Program-made: the position numbers and the translations under genes | DNA from: Blumeriella jaapii | Taxonomy: Eukaryota; Ascomycota; Leotiomycetes; Helotiales; Drepanopezizaceae | Assembly: GCA_009599575.1 (NCBI GenBank) | Contig: VWND01000067.1 | Location: forward strand, 930,001-994,000 | Length of the DNA: 64,000 bases | Direction of reading: 5' to 3' | Shown here: piece after piece, positions 1 to 10,530 of the stretch | How the letters are laid out: each line of letters begins with the position of its first letter | Numbering within the stretch: the first letter of the stretch is position 1 | The notes under the pieces: model-generated | What the model was told of the DNA's origin: nothing | Database searches by the model: none | Seen by the model: the letters and a program-made list of their open reading frames with translations, nothing else

Positions 1-512
1 AATCAATATAAAAAACCCAAAAGCGTAAACAATAATTTTTGAAAATTATACGGCTGCGACAAACCTTTTAATTAAAGCGTTTAGTAAAATCTATCGAACG
101 TGCTTCTGCTAATCGCGAATTTGCTGCTTTTTGTTTTCGCAACGTTTTATTTCAATTAATAAACGCTGCAAACTAATTTTTACGCTTTTCGCGAACTTTT
201 TCTGAATTTTTTTTTAACGGCCAAAACTTTAGCGCGCTTTCAAACGCTATAATTTTTATTTATTCATTAACTTTCGATTAGCTCGTATAAAACGCGTTTC
301 GAATTTTAAATTTAAATTAAATAATAGTAAAAATTACGAAGCACGCTATTAAAAAACTAAAGCTTTCGATAATTTCGAATTTTATTACGATTATTCGCTA
401 GCGATTAATTTCGCAAAAATTATATATTCGATCAGACCGAAAACGTAGCTAAGAAATTTTTTACTCCGCGAATTTTAAAGCAAAGCAAGCGTATTTCTGG
501 CGCTTATTTTGA
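1..512 (+). mobile_element. Gypsy-B fragment B4 (gag region, truncated)
   Basis: Positions 1-479 align base for base, apart from transitions, with the gag-side internal region of Gypsy-B copy B1 (about 12446-12927) and with B2 (about 36490-36970). After 479 the alignment breaks. A shared word ATTTCTGGCGCTT near 491-503 matches B3 near 19675, which suggests an internal deletion of roughly 115 bp rather than the end of the fragment; similarity then fades by about 512. No LTR is present, and the element runs off the left edge. Stop codons occur throughout, so nothing can be expressed. Confidence 0.8.
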
Positions 513-819
513 AAGTTTGCTCGGATCATTTTTTAAATTCTTTTTGAAAAAGCTTTTATAATATTTTTCTATCGTAGTATTTATGCGAAGTTTTGTAACG
601 TATAATCTAAACGTTAATATAGCCGTTTATAATACCGGAAGAATGGTCGGTAGATCGGTAAAAGCTAAACTTTTTGCACCATCGTGATTAATCGATTTCG
701 TAAGCTATATCAGGTATATCGAACATTTTTTTTTAATAATGGATGCGGCGTAAACAGATTTAATAGTAGCTTTTTTAGTTGCTGAAGCAGTATCGTATTA
801 TTAATCGTTTTGTCGGTCG

Positions 820-841
820 CGAGATTCGGAAGCAAATCTCG
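820..841. repeat. hairpin, 7-bp stem
   Basis: CGAGATT at 820-826 pairs perfectly with AATCTCG at 835-841 across an 8-base loop. It is followed 16 bases later by a second hairpin. The arms do not have tRNA proportions. Function unknown. Confidence 0.5.
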
Positions 842-857
842 TTATATGATATATATG

Positions 858-878
858 TATTGCGTGGTAAACGCAATA
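858..878. repeat. hairpin, 8-bp stem
   Basis: TATTGCGT (858-865) and ACGCAATA (871-878) form a perfect stem around the loop GGTAA. Paired hairpins near an element edge can mark a rolling-circle transposon end, but I see no matching CTRR terminus, so this is only a structural observation. Confidence 0.5.
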
Positions 879-1094
879 TTAGCTAGCTTTCTTGATAAAT
901 CGCAAGGATTATTAGTATTTTAAAAGTGTAAATAACTTTTTAAAACAAGTTGGATGGAATTTATTTTCACCTAGATAGCGTAGTCGCGCAGTCGCGATCT
1001 ATTTTTTTTAGCTTATTTAGCTGATTTGTGATTATCGTAAAGTTAACCACTGATCAATGTTGGGTTTTACTAAAAAAAGGGTTTGTATAATATA

Positions 1095-1637
1095 CGGTTG
1101 AAACGTTGCAATAACTGGTTGTTATATTGGGATAGGGTCTGGTCTCTATCTAGCTAGCTGCGCGGTAAAATATATAGGGGTTGCAGCCTAACGTGCACAA
1201 CTTAGCGCAGGCTACAACATCACGTGTTACACGTGATCATCCCATGTTACCATAATAACTATATAACAGGTTGTATAATATCGTTTTTTAATAAGGCGAT
1301 ATATTATTACTATAATTAGATTGTTTCGATTTTTATGCTTTTTTACGGAAAAAAAGCTTATAAAATCGATTGATATATAATTTCAACGGCGTAAAAAAAT
1401 AGACAAAGGTTTAAGAAGTCTTTGGTAGCGTTGATTAGTGTTTGTATTGCGAAAGCAGCCGTTGCAATTGCGAATAAATCTTTTGCAATTCTTAGAAATT
1501 AATAGCCAATAGTAATTTCTGTTGATAATCTCGTACATTTTTTTTTTTCCGGAATGGCTTGTTTTTATTAAATTATAAGCTATTTGCAAAAGCCAGATGC
1601 GAATACGAATATTTAAAGTCGAGGTGTTTGGAACGTA
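1095..1637 (-). pseudogene. Gypsy-E fragment E2, integrase part
   Basis: Read on the minus strand, 1383-1589 is the zinc-binding N-terminal domain of a Ty3/gypsy integrase. The His of the HHCC finger is visible in KTSHSG, and the C-x2-C pair (CNGC) lies at 1455-1466. It matches Gypsy-E copy E1 (52440-52680) nearly residue for residue. Downstream on the minus strand it continues to about 1274 in step with E1 52735-52800, is broken by the small insertion at 1120-1268, and loses similarity near 1095, before the second catalytic Asp. The fragment has no 3' LTR and is a dead copy. Confidence 0.8.
1120..1268. mobile_element. 149-bp LTR-like or MITE-like insertion in E2
   Basis: A GC-balanced block interrupts the Gypsy-E integrase homology. 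It begins TGTTATAT and ends ATATAACA, so its tips are inverted repeats with TG...CA termini like an LTR. Inside are two CACGTG cores (TCACGTGT and ACACGTGAT, around 1210-1230). The flanks read GGT on both sides, or GGTTG on both sides if the element is taken as 1122-1268, so the target duplication is ambiguous. No second copy exists in the window. Solo LTR of an unseen family is my first choice, a small terminal-inverted-repeat element the second. Confidence 0.5.
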
Positions 1638-1639
1638 TA

Positions 1640-1769
1640 ATAGTGGGCTGCCTTCCCATATTTATTCTGCGGGCACTCGAATAATATGGGGGAAAGCAAA
1701 TGTCCCATTGCATCCAAGTGTCCCATCTCAATTCATGATTTTTTACGATCGCATTTTATATTAAAACAC
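1640..1769 (+). repeat. left terminal inverted repeat
   Basis: 130 bases that match the reverse complement of 2871-3000 with roughly eight differences, all transitions. The outermost 60 bases are strikingly GC-rich for this window. Confidence 0.9.
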
Positions 1770-2130
1770 TATTATTTAATTACGCCAAGTTGAAAGGTAA
1801 TAAAAGCAGGAAGCTGTTTTAAGATTTTAAATTAAAAATTTCATTTTTATTAATTAAAAGTTATTAAATTACATATTTTCCTTGAATCTTCTATTTTTTA
1901 TTATCGCATTTTGTATTAAAACATTATCAACGCTAGATATTTGATTGTAATAAATTGATAAATAATAAAAACAGAAAGCTATTATTAAATTATAAGTTAA
2001 AAGTTTCATTTTTATTAATTAAAAGTTTTAAAACCAAATGTTTTGTTTTAATTTGTTATTTTTTATAATCGCATTTTAAATTGAAATACTTTCAACGCTA
2101 GTTATTTAATTATAAAAAACTGAAAAAAAA
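1738..2130 (+). repeat. subterminal tandem repeats inside the TIR transposon
   Basis: The word cluster TTTTTTA..ATCGCATTTT..ATTAAAACA recurs at about 1738, 1893 and 2058, each time followed by a TATTTAATTA-like block and a run ending in AAAGCT or similar. This gives a period of about 155-165 bp. The first unit overlaps the inner end of the left TIR. Subterminal repeats of this kind are often transposase-binding arrays, which here is inference only. Confidence 0.6.
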
Positions 2131-2870
2131 TAAGTTCAGGTTGCATTCGAATAGAATTTATAGAAAATATATTAAATTTTACGTCGGAATATTCATTTTT
2201 GATTAAGTGAAAGTAATTTAAATCGTTTTTGTACGCATTTCCAATCAGAAATTATATTAATTAAACGGCTACGAATCGTACAAATATAATATACTTTTAT
2301 TAAAACTAAATAAAGCTTATATATTCTTTTAGCTTTCTAGCTATTTTACATATGCTTTTCAGCTTTTAAATATCGGTATAATATTTATATTCGGAAGGTA
2401 AAAAAACAAAAGGCAAAAGGTAAAAAAACACCGTTAGTTTTACGAAAAGCTTTTGCTTAAGCGTATAATAAGTAAAAAAAGCTGCTTACGAGTCTTGAAT
2501 TTTAGATTGTAAAAGCAATAAAGCTGTAAAACCAAAAAAAATCGTATTAAAAATAATAAATTGCATTTTTTTAGCCGAAAATCTTGATATATCATAAAAC
2601 GCGAGCTTAATAAAGCTTTTATGATTATCGAATAGCTTTTTACCGATTAAAAAGGTTAATCTGAATTATTATATAAAATATTTTAATTGCAAACAAATGT
2701 AAATAGGCTTTCTGAAAGCGAAAAAGCGGTAAAAAATTGAAAATGCGTACAACACACTTGTTTAAATTAATTTCTATTAATAAAATTTAACTTTTTAAAC
2801 CCAAATCTAAAAATAACTGCTTGCTTTTATTATAATATAATTTAACGTAATTAAATATCTGGCGTTGGTG

Positions 2871-3000
2871 GTGTTTTAATATAAAATGCGATCGTAAAAA
2901 ATCATAAACTGAGATGGGACATTTGGATGCAATAGGACACTTGCTTTCCCCTACATTATTCGAGTGCCCGCAGAATAAATGTGGGAAGGCAGCCCACTAT
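2871..3000 (-). repeat. right terminal inverted repeat
   Basis: Reverse-complement partner of 1640-1769. The outer tip GGCAGCCCACTAT abuts the TA duplication. Confidence 0.9.
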
Positions 3001-3002
3001 TA

Positions 3003-4785
3003 ATCGGTTTCGAAAATATAATATTGTAAGTTTTTGAATTTCGGAATATGGTTTAAGTATCTTTTTTTTAATAATAATTTATGATTTGTTAATGGAATAA
3101 TATTCGTTTAACAATCGTAAAAGTTTTTCGTCGTTTGCTTCGGATTGTTTTAGCAAAGCTGGAAAAGCGTTTAAATCTTCGGTTAAATAATATTTTTTAA
3201 ACAAAGCTTAATTTTAAAACTGAATTTTTTCGTCGGAAGAATTTTAAAAAAGATTTTAAAAACGTCGGATTAAAAAATCAGGTTTGCTATTTTGTTTTTC
3301 AAATTTTAATATAATTACAAAATCAAAGCCAGCTAAAAATTCGCTTTTGCGTATTTAACGTCGGTTAAATTGTTTAATTATTATAAAATATTTCGGGTTT
3401 CGGTAGTTTATAAATATTCGAATCAAATAAGCAGCTTTTTGTAATTCGGCTCGTCAATTTTCGAAACAGCGTATAATAGCGAAAAGTTTTTTATGATAAA
3501 TTTCGTAGTTGCATTCGGCTGAATCGAACTTTTTTGATATAAATGCAATTGAATAAAGCACTTTTGTATCGTTTTCCTAAGAAAAAATTTCCGAAGAAAC
3601 GTAGTCAAAAGCGTCGGTTTTAACGAAAATCTTTTTATCGAAATTGAAATAAGATAATATAAATGCAATAGTAAAAGCTGATTTAAAAAACTCGAAGGTT
3701 TTAATACAATCGTCGTTAAAATCTTATTTAATATTGTTTTTCGTTAGATTTATTAAAGGAACAACGATGCGAAAAAAGCTTTTAAAAAGCGTCGGTAGAA
3801 ATTTGCAAAGTTTAAAAACGCTTATACGTCTTTGACGTTGAAAAGGAGGTTTTAGCTAGTAATAGCTTTTAACTTTTTAAAGTTTATTTTAATTCCAGTA
3901 ATAAAAATAATTATTTTTAAATACACGATTTTCTGCATTTTAAATTCGCATTTTTTTTTATTTAATTGCAGGCCAGCGTCGGAAAAAGCTTAAAAAACGA
4001 AGTTAACGTATTTTTTGTGTTTTTAAAAGTCGTATAAATAAATTAGAATATTGTTTATATAAGCTGTGCAAAAGATATTTAAATAAAATCATAAAATATC
4101 GTTTATGCGAAATTGAAAAGTGGCAAGGGCGTTGTATAATCCGAAAAGCATAATCAACGATTCGAACAAACCGTATTTCGTATTAAACGCAATAAGCTAT
4201 TTATGGTTTTTTTTATTGGAATTTTATTAAAAGCGGAAAAAACGTCGAATTTGATATAAAATTTCGTTTTGCTTAGTCGAGAAAATGTTTTTTAAATTGA
4301 TAGTAAAAAATCCCGGTTTTTAATTGTTATAGCGTTAAGAGCTTTGTAATCGACACAAAAACGTAATTTATTTTGGTTTTTTCGCAAATAAAATTGGAAA
4401 GGCGGCGGAAAAAAAGCTAGTTCGAATTCAGCTTTTTTCGAAGTTTTTTTTAAAAAACTTGCGTAAAACTTAAAGTTCGTTAACTGATATATTATATAAA
4501 AAACCGTATAAAAATACCGCTTCGAAACGGAGTTTTATCGTATAATCGACGCTTTTTTTATAAAATGCAAATTTATCAGCTTTAATAGAGTCGAAAGCGG
4601 CCAAATGGTAATAGTAGTATTAAAAAAGTTTTATTCGGAGGTCGATTAATAGTTTAGTTTAAAAAGCCAAACGAATATTTTTTAAAAAAGCTTTAGCAAA
4701 GTAAAATTTAATTGATAAATGTTATCGTTTAGTTTGAAAAAGTTTTCTTGTCGTAATTAATCGATTTCTGATAATACGAAATGTT
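3003..4785 (-). pseudogene. Gypsy-E fragment E2, reverse transcriptase to RNase H
   Basis: Minus-strand continuation of E2 beyond the TIR transposon. From right to left it reads the RT of a Ty3/gypsy element (CVDYK-type motif near 4330-4360, matching E1 51035), then the RNase H region (minus frame 3423-3668, matching E1 51700-51990), then the integrase lead-in up to 3003. The right boundary near 4785 corresponds to E1 about 50620, so gag, protease and the 5' LTR are missing. It is an orphan pol segment with many stops. Confidence 0.8.
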
Positions 4786-5000
4786 GCGCTATATTTACAT
4801 TCCTTTATTTCCTTTCATTTCGTTTGTTCCAGATTTATTTTTTCTGTACGCTTTCAGTGGTTAGATATTCCTGGAGCTCGGAAAGGCTCGTAGTTACGTA
4901 ATAACGAGCCTCCTCGAAGTTTAGTTTTTCCGAGCGACTAACTAAGCGAGCCCGAACCTTCCGTTTTTTGCGGAAAGCTCGCCAGTTAAACTTAAAATAA
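4786..5000. other. GC-richer island with clustered CTCG/CGAG hairpins
   Basis: A 215-bp block abruptly richer in G+C than both sides. It contains a near-palindrome at 4885-4910 (GGCTCGT...ACGAGCC around the core TTACGTAA) and many further CTCG/CGAG words that could fold into longer stems, plus TTCCG/CGGAA arms around 4955-4975. It lies between the truncated E2 and the unknown region to the right, so it may be the terminal part of an element represented only once here. No coding frame. Confidence 0.4.
4885..4910. repeat. near-palindrome centred on TTACGTAA
   Basis: Arms GGCTCGTAGTTAC and GTAATAACGAGCC are inverted copies with two mismatches, both of which can be explained by C-to-T or G-to-A change. 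Confidence 0.6.
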
Positions 5001-6811
5001 TATAAGTAAAATCTTATTGTATATAATTTATTCTTTTTAATCTCCGATGAAAATTCTTACCAATTATTCAGCTATGCACGACAGTTATAAGCTCCGAAGC
5101 CAATTAATAAGCTTTTTTCTGTAATATATACGCTAAAAGATTAGTTAGAAGCTTTTACCGGTCAATTTATTCGAATTATTAAAACAATTCGTAAAAGATT
5201 ATATTTTGCAAAGTTTTTTTTTTGGCAAAAGGCTACGAATCGATAAAAAACTATTAAAAGTGCGGAAATGATCAACTTTTCGATTTTTTTGATGTACAAA
5301 TTTTATTTTTATATTTTTCTACCTTTTTTTAATTTAGTTAATCGATTTTTTACAACGAAAATAATAATATCGGCTTTTACGAAAAAAAAAGTTTTTTTTT
5401 ACGATTTAAAATCGTAAATCTTTTGGTTAGAAGCGTATAAATTTCACCGATCAAGGATTTTTTTTTTCGAATACACCGATCTTAATTTTTTATTCCGTTT
5501 TTTTATCAATAAACGATTATAAAAATAGTTTTTATAATGATTTATCGACTAAAAAAATAAAAAACGCTAAGCGGATTACGACAGAAAGTATGCCAAATAC
5601 AACGGCATAACCGATGCAAAAAAAGCTGCCGTTTCGACAAATAACTTTTCCGATAAGCCTCGACCAGCTATTCTGATTTTCGACGATTTGAAAAATAAAA
5701 TCGATTATCTTTTTGAAAACTATTTAAAAAAGCTTAAAAAATAGCAGAAATACGTTATTGCTTATTAAAAGTTGCTCGATTAAATCTTTTTAATTATGAA
5801 AACTAGTTTAATAAACTTTGAAAATCGCTTAGTTAAAAACTAATACTGTTAATAATAAAAAAGCGTACGCCATGTTTTATATCAATTTGCAAAAAGCTTC
5901 GTTAATAAATGGAAATATACGGAAAATCAAAGATTTCTATTACGAAAAAAAACAAAGATTATTTTAGATATTCGTTCGTATTTTAAACAAGAAAATTGCT
6001 TTTGCATATTTTTCCGTGGTTAGTTCCGTCATATTTAATTACAGAAACACTTTTCGTAAAGCGTATAATAAAAGGATAAATATAACCGAATAAATAAAAA
6101 AATGGCAGACCGCTTACAGAACAGCTGTCGAATATAAAATTTCTGATAAAAATAGCCGTTACGCTGCTATTAAAATTTTCGACGCAATCGCCGCATATAT
6201 TAATTTATAATAAACGAACGGCAAAAAGGCTGAGTATTTAAAAAACGAATTTGCCGGCCTTTTTATAAAAAAGATTTTAATCGAATTGAGTTTTGTAGTT
6301 TTTTCTTTAAAAACAACCGAGGATTCGATAATTCAGGCCGAAAAATCGAAGTTTTCGCTATTTTCTTTTTCGATTTTGAAAACAACGATATTTCGAAAAA
6401 TCGTAGAAAAAAAAAAGGAAAAGGCAAAAAAAAAAAAAAAAAGTATAATTGTTTATGCGACATTTTCAAAAAGCGCTATTTTTATTTTCCAACCGATTAT
6501 AAAAAGCTTTTGTACGCAATAATTAGTCGTCGTAAAGTAAAAAAACTTTTTTTTTAACTTTTCAGACAGGCAGAAAATCGCTGAAATGCGAAAGGAATTA
6601 TTGTTTAATTATAAAAAATTTTCAAAAATTCAAAAAAAAAAAAAAATTAAATGGTCGCAATTAACAAAATCCTTAAAATCCTAATAATCAAGCCAAAACA
6701 GATTTCAAAATCAACTTTTAAAAACGATCAAAAAAAGTTTTTCACCGCCATTTTCTGTCTTTTTTGCCCTGATGCAATCAAAAAGCATTTCGGAATCAAC
6801 GTTCTGGTTTT
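5001..6811 (+). pseudogene. degenerate coding-like region, origin unknown
   Basis: The plus strand shows stretches that look like mutated protein: around 5047 (MKILTNYSAMHDSYK), around 5560-5750 (an acidic/basic block containing KPRPAILIFDDLKNK and YLFENYLKK), and 6651-6811. Frames are broken by TAA/TAG codons typical of mutated Gln and Trp. I do not recognise a family. Gypsy-A1 inserted at its right edge, and the sequence resumes at 19324, so the host unit continues for about another hundred bases there. A mutated transposon ORF or a lost gene are both possible. Confidence 0.35.
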
Positions 6812-6816
6812 AAAAC

Positions 6817-7057
6817 TGTTACGATCCTGGCCAGTGGTATGGTTGCCAGTGGTATGAATGCTGATGGTGTTGGATTAAGGTTTGGGCACGGACCACCTCG
6901 GCCACTAGGCCTCGCGCTAAGTCACGTGACCCATAAGCGCAACCTATTGTATATAAAGTTCGCGACCCCGAGCATTTTAGCTCGGTGTTTTTTTTTTAAT
7001 TTATATACGTATCTTTTGGTTTATATTATCCCGATTATTTTTAAGCTAGCTGTAATA
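6817..7057 (+). repeat. Gypsy-A1 5' LTR
   Basis: 241 bp, TGTTACGATCC at the start, ending TGTAATA where the 3' LTR has TGTGACA. It contains the palindrome GTCACGTGAC at 6921-6930 and a TATA-like GTATATAAAG near 6949, so transcription probably starts shortly after, around the GAGCATTTTAGCTC hairpin at about 6972. Differences from the 3' LTR are almost all C-to-T or G-to-A. Confidence 0.93.
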
Positions 7058-8780
7058 TAAAAAAAAACTAAACAATTTTCGCTGAAAAGCTTTGTATTCA
7101 CGGTTAAAAATTCGATCTGCTTTTGCAATTCGAACTTTTTTCAGGCCGCCCGTATCGACGTTTATTTATCGATGCTTTAATTAAAACTTTTTTTTACTGA
7201 TTTTATTTTTAAAAAAAGCTGGAGTTTTTTTTTTTTATTAATTCGATCTGCTTTTGCAATTCGAATCGCTTGCTTTTTTTTAACATATCCTATGCTTTTT
7301 TTATAAATCGACGCGGCATCCGAAAACGAACGCAATCCGTACGATTCGGCTTCGAATCAGCATTTCCACCTTTTGCTTCCGCTTTTAACGCTTTCGAATT
7401 TCCATTCGTTTCAGGCTTTTTCGACGATTTTGACAGCGAGTTTTTATTTTACGACTTTTTTACCGAATTATAATTATTTGCAACCGATTTATTTATTAGA
7501 TTTTTTCGCTTTACGATCGAATTTAAAATCGAATTGTACAAAGCTGACATCCTAGTATTTTTAAACCGACGAATACTTTTACGACTGCTCAGCATATTTG
7601 CTAACGCTAAAAGATTTATTGCGGCCTAGCAGCTTCAGATCGCTTAAATAATCGCTTAAGCTATTGCCGCCGTTCGCTTTTTAGCTTTTTCCGCTAATAT
7701 CGCTCGCGACGCTTTTTTTTATTTCGAATTTCGCGCGTTTTTACCGCAGATTTTCAATTAATTCCCGAATATTATTTTTCCGTTTTCGACCCAGCTATTT
7801 CCCGAATCGAATTATTCAAAATTAAATACTTTTGCTATGCTTTCAGCGATTATTAAAAAAAAGTTAAATATAACGTATAAAAAATAAATATAAAACTGTT
7901 TATTAAAAAATATTTAAAAAATTTCATATAAAATATAAATCAAGCCAAAGCATATTTTAAATGCATTATTAAAAAAGCAAAAACTATTATTTTAAAGCAT
8001 TTAAATCTCGAGTTTTATAACCAAGCCTAATCGGCCCGAAACGTTTTTCGCATTTTTAATTAGCGTTTTTTTAATTACAACCGCGTTCAGTTTGCTAAAT
8101 TGCAATATAACAAGCTTTATATAAATAACGGTTAAATTTATAATAACTTTCGTTTTTTATTTATTCGTTACGCAATTATTAATAAAATTGCTAAAACCCG
8201 TTGATTTAAAAATATATACGAAAAAGTTATTTTTATTTTTAAATACGATTTTCGAATAGAAAAATACAAAATAAATAATAATTATATTATTTTAAACGAG
8301 TTTTTAACCGTTGCGGATAAAAAGTCACGTAATATCCGAGCTGAAAAAATAGCTTTTGCCTATCGCATAAGCTATTTTTTTCCTGCTGTAGCTTTTGTTA
8401 ATTAAAACTTTAAGCGTACTTCCGGTATTTTTAAAACTTTATAACGTTTTATTTTTCCAATTCCTTTTGTTCGCACGGTTTTTTTCTTTTTTAATAAAAA
8501 TTTTTACGAGCGTATAACTGCTATTTTTGCTATCCTCGGTTTTTTCCGTTTAACTGCGCGTTTTTTTAACGCTTGTTATAACTGCGGCAAGCCCGGCCAT
8601 TTCGCAAACGTTTGCTTCGATGCCAAGCTTAGTCGTAAAATCGCCGAAATAGCTATCGACGAAAAGCAAAACGATTTATTAAAAAACTTTTAAGCCGTGA
8701 CAAAAACTTTTATTATAACAAAAGATTCGATTTATAAAAAGATTTAAAATTTAATCAGCGCTTTTTAATAAAAAAGCGAC
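7058..8780 (+). pseudogene. Gypsy-A1 gag, degenerate, with CCHC zinc knuckle
   Basis: Gag packages the RNA in the retrotransposon particle. Frames from about 7270 to 7555 and onward read as a mutated, Phe/Ala-rich gag. The nucleocapsid knuckle is intact at 8574-8615: C-x2-C-x4-H-x4-C in CYNCGKPGHFANVC. A basic and acidic tail follows (IDEKQNDLL). The same segment occurs in A2 at 42926-42967, where the second Cys has become Tyr. Stops and frameshifts prevent expression. No primer-binding site could be recognised after the LTR. Confidence 0.8.
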
Positions 8781-9780
8781 AGTTTTTAATTTTTATAAAA
8801 TTAGCACGTAATAAATTATATATTAAAACATTTGCATATATCGATAGCGGAGCTAATATTTTCGATGCGATTAAAACTTTTTTAACGTATTAATTTTCTT
8901 AACGTTTCGAAATAAGTTTTATTCGGCTATATAAGCTTATGATATTCATCTGCTATAATAGCGAGCCGAAAAAGTTTATTTTTTTTGCTATTTTTTTTTT
9001 TTACGATTAACCGACGTCGTATAAATTTTCCTTTTCTGATTATAAATTTAGGTTTTACCGACGTTTTTATTAATCGTAAATTTTTATAATATTACGATTT
9101 AAAATAAGCGTATAGTTAAGGAAAAAACAAAATAAAATAGCTATTCGATATGCCCGTTATTTTTTATTTCAACGAGCAATTGTTCGTCGATTTTAATCAA
9201 CGAAAAAAGCTTAAAATGTTTAGTCGCATATATTAAAAAAATATAAATAAACGAAACAGCGCAATAGAAGCTTTATATATTTTTGCTAATATTTTTACAA
9301 CGATTAAAAAAGCTTATTTAAGCTTTAAAGCTAATAGACTTTTTATATTTATACGAGACTTTAAAAGCAGTTTATATAAAATAAAAAAGTTTTTTATTGG
9401 CAGCTTTAAACCGATTAAGCCGGTTTTTTAAATCGGGCCAGTTGCTATTTTTTTTATTTTTAATTGCAATATTAGCTGTATTTTCGCTTTTGCATTTAAC
9501 GCTTTGCAAATACGTTACGAAAAGCGAATACGGGCCGCAAAAAAAAAAGGTTATTATTATTTAGCGATTATACGTTTGTTATTTTTATGCATAATATAAA
9601 CAAAAAACGTTTCCGCCGTGCGAAAATTGCCGAGTTTAAAAAAGTTATACAATTCGCGGCAATAAAAAATATTTCCGTTTCCGACGTTTTGCAAGCTAAA
9701 TATAACGATAACGTAGTTTTTATAAAAAACCTTTTTTTAATTTAATATTCGGAATTCGAAAAACTGTTTTATAAGTAAAA
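8781..9780 (+). pseudogene. Gypsy-A1 aspartic protease and linker
   Basis: The retropepsin catalytic motif is preserved at 8843-8854 as D-S-G-A within AYIDSGANIF. It would cleave the Gag-Pol polyprotein. After it the frame decays. Around 9600-9800 the sequence reads as the conserved linker before RT, with a PEFEKLF-like block and the AFRRFGVNYK lead-in. The corresponding DSG in copy A2 is lost. Confidence 0.75.
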
Positions 9781-10530
9781 AAACGATAAGCTCGCTTTTC
9801 GCCGCTTCGGTGTGAATTATAAAATACATTTTGCTACGAAAAATACGCTTTTTATAAAACTATTTAAACGTTTTACGAATAAACAGTTTACAAAAATCAA
9901 AAGTTATATTTTCGATAATTTATATAAAAGTTTTATTAAATTTTTTAATACTTTTTTCGCCGCTCCGATTTTATTTATTAAAAAGTCAAACGACTTTATG
10001 CGCTTATATATCGATTATCGCAAGCTTAACGATTTTACAAAAAAAAATCTTTATTTTTTGCTTTTAATTAACGAAATATTAGCGCGAATTATTAAAGCCA
10101 AAGTGTTTACGAAAATTAATATTTAATAAATATTTAATCGAATCCGGATATCCGAAAAATTTAAAAAACTGATTAGTTTTCGTATCCGATACGATATATA
10201 TAAATATAAAATTTTTCCGTTCGGCTTTATTAATAAGCTCGCTATATTTCAACGTTTTATTAATAATATTTTTATAAAATATTTGAATAATTTCTGTTCG
10301 GCGTATTTTAACGATATTTTTATTTACTTCGCGAATAATTTAAAATATAAGATTTACGTTAAAAAGATTTTGTCGATTTTAAAAAAATACGGCCTGAAAA
10401 CTGATATTAAAAAATACAAATTTAATATTACGAAAACCAAATTTTTAAATTTCGTTATTAATATTTAAAATATTAAAATAAATTCAGAAAAGATCGCTAT
10501 TATTAAAAATTAGTAATATGCAGCGAATAT
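9781..10530 (+). pseudogene. Gypsy-A1 reverse transcriptase
   Basis: Ty3/gypsy RT: the frame 9812-10126 carries the fingers and palm start with RLYIDYRKLNDF (ancestral Asp-Tyr-Arg motif), then FTKINI where FTKLDIR is expected. The catalytic box reads YFNDIFIY at 10304-10327; the first Asp of the usual Y-x-D-D has changed to Asn (AAC at 10310-10312), a G-to-A change that abolishes metal binding. Two TAA codons replace the Arg-Gln of DIRQ. Frame 10283-10468 continues the palm and thumb. Confidence 0.88.

Larger units (their letters stand above)
513..1094. other. unassigned segment, less mutated than its neighbours
   Basis: Some 580 bases with no resemblance to any other repeat in the window and no open frame of note. 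The base composition is more balanced than in the flanking retroelements, and two perfect hairpins lie inside it (820-841 and 858-878). It sits between a truncated Gypsy-B and a truncated Gypsy-E, so it could be the remains of a further element or original spacer DNA. I cannot assign a function. Confidence 0.4.
1640..3000. mobile_element. TIR DNA transposon, non-autonomous, TA target duplication
   Basis: A 1,361-bp element is inserted in the E2 integrase homology. Both ends read ATAGTGGGCTGCCTTCCC inwards and carry terminal inverted repeats of about 130 bp. The dinucleotide TA flanks each end (1638-1639 and 3001-3002), and removing the element restores the Gypsy-E sequence CGTATAATCGG, which fixes the boundaries. 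TA duplication is typical of the Tc1/mariner/pogo superfamily (established knowledge), but no transposase frame is visible, so the element is either non-autonomous or mutated beyond reading. The inner part contains three subterminal tandem repeats. Confidence 0.85.

Noticed and set aside
820..878. tRNA-like pair of hairpins
   Set aside because: Stem and loop lengths do not fit anticodon and T arms, and no acceptor stem pairs around them.
6286..6522. 78-codon plus-strand frame ending in a Lys-rich run
   Set aside because: A possible piece of the unknown degenerate region, but alone it is too A-rich and featureless to call a gene.
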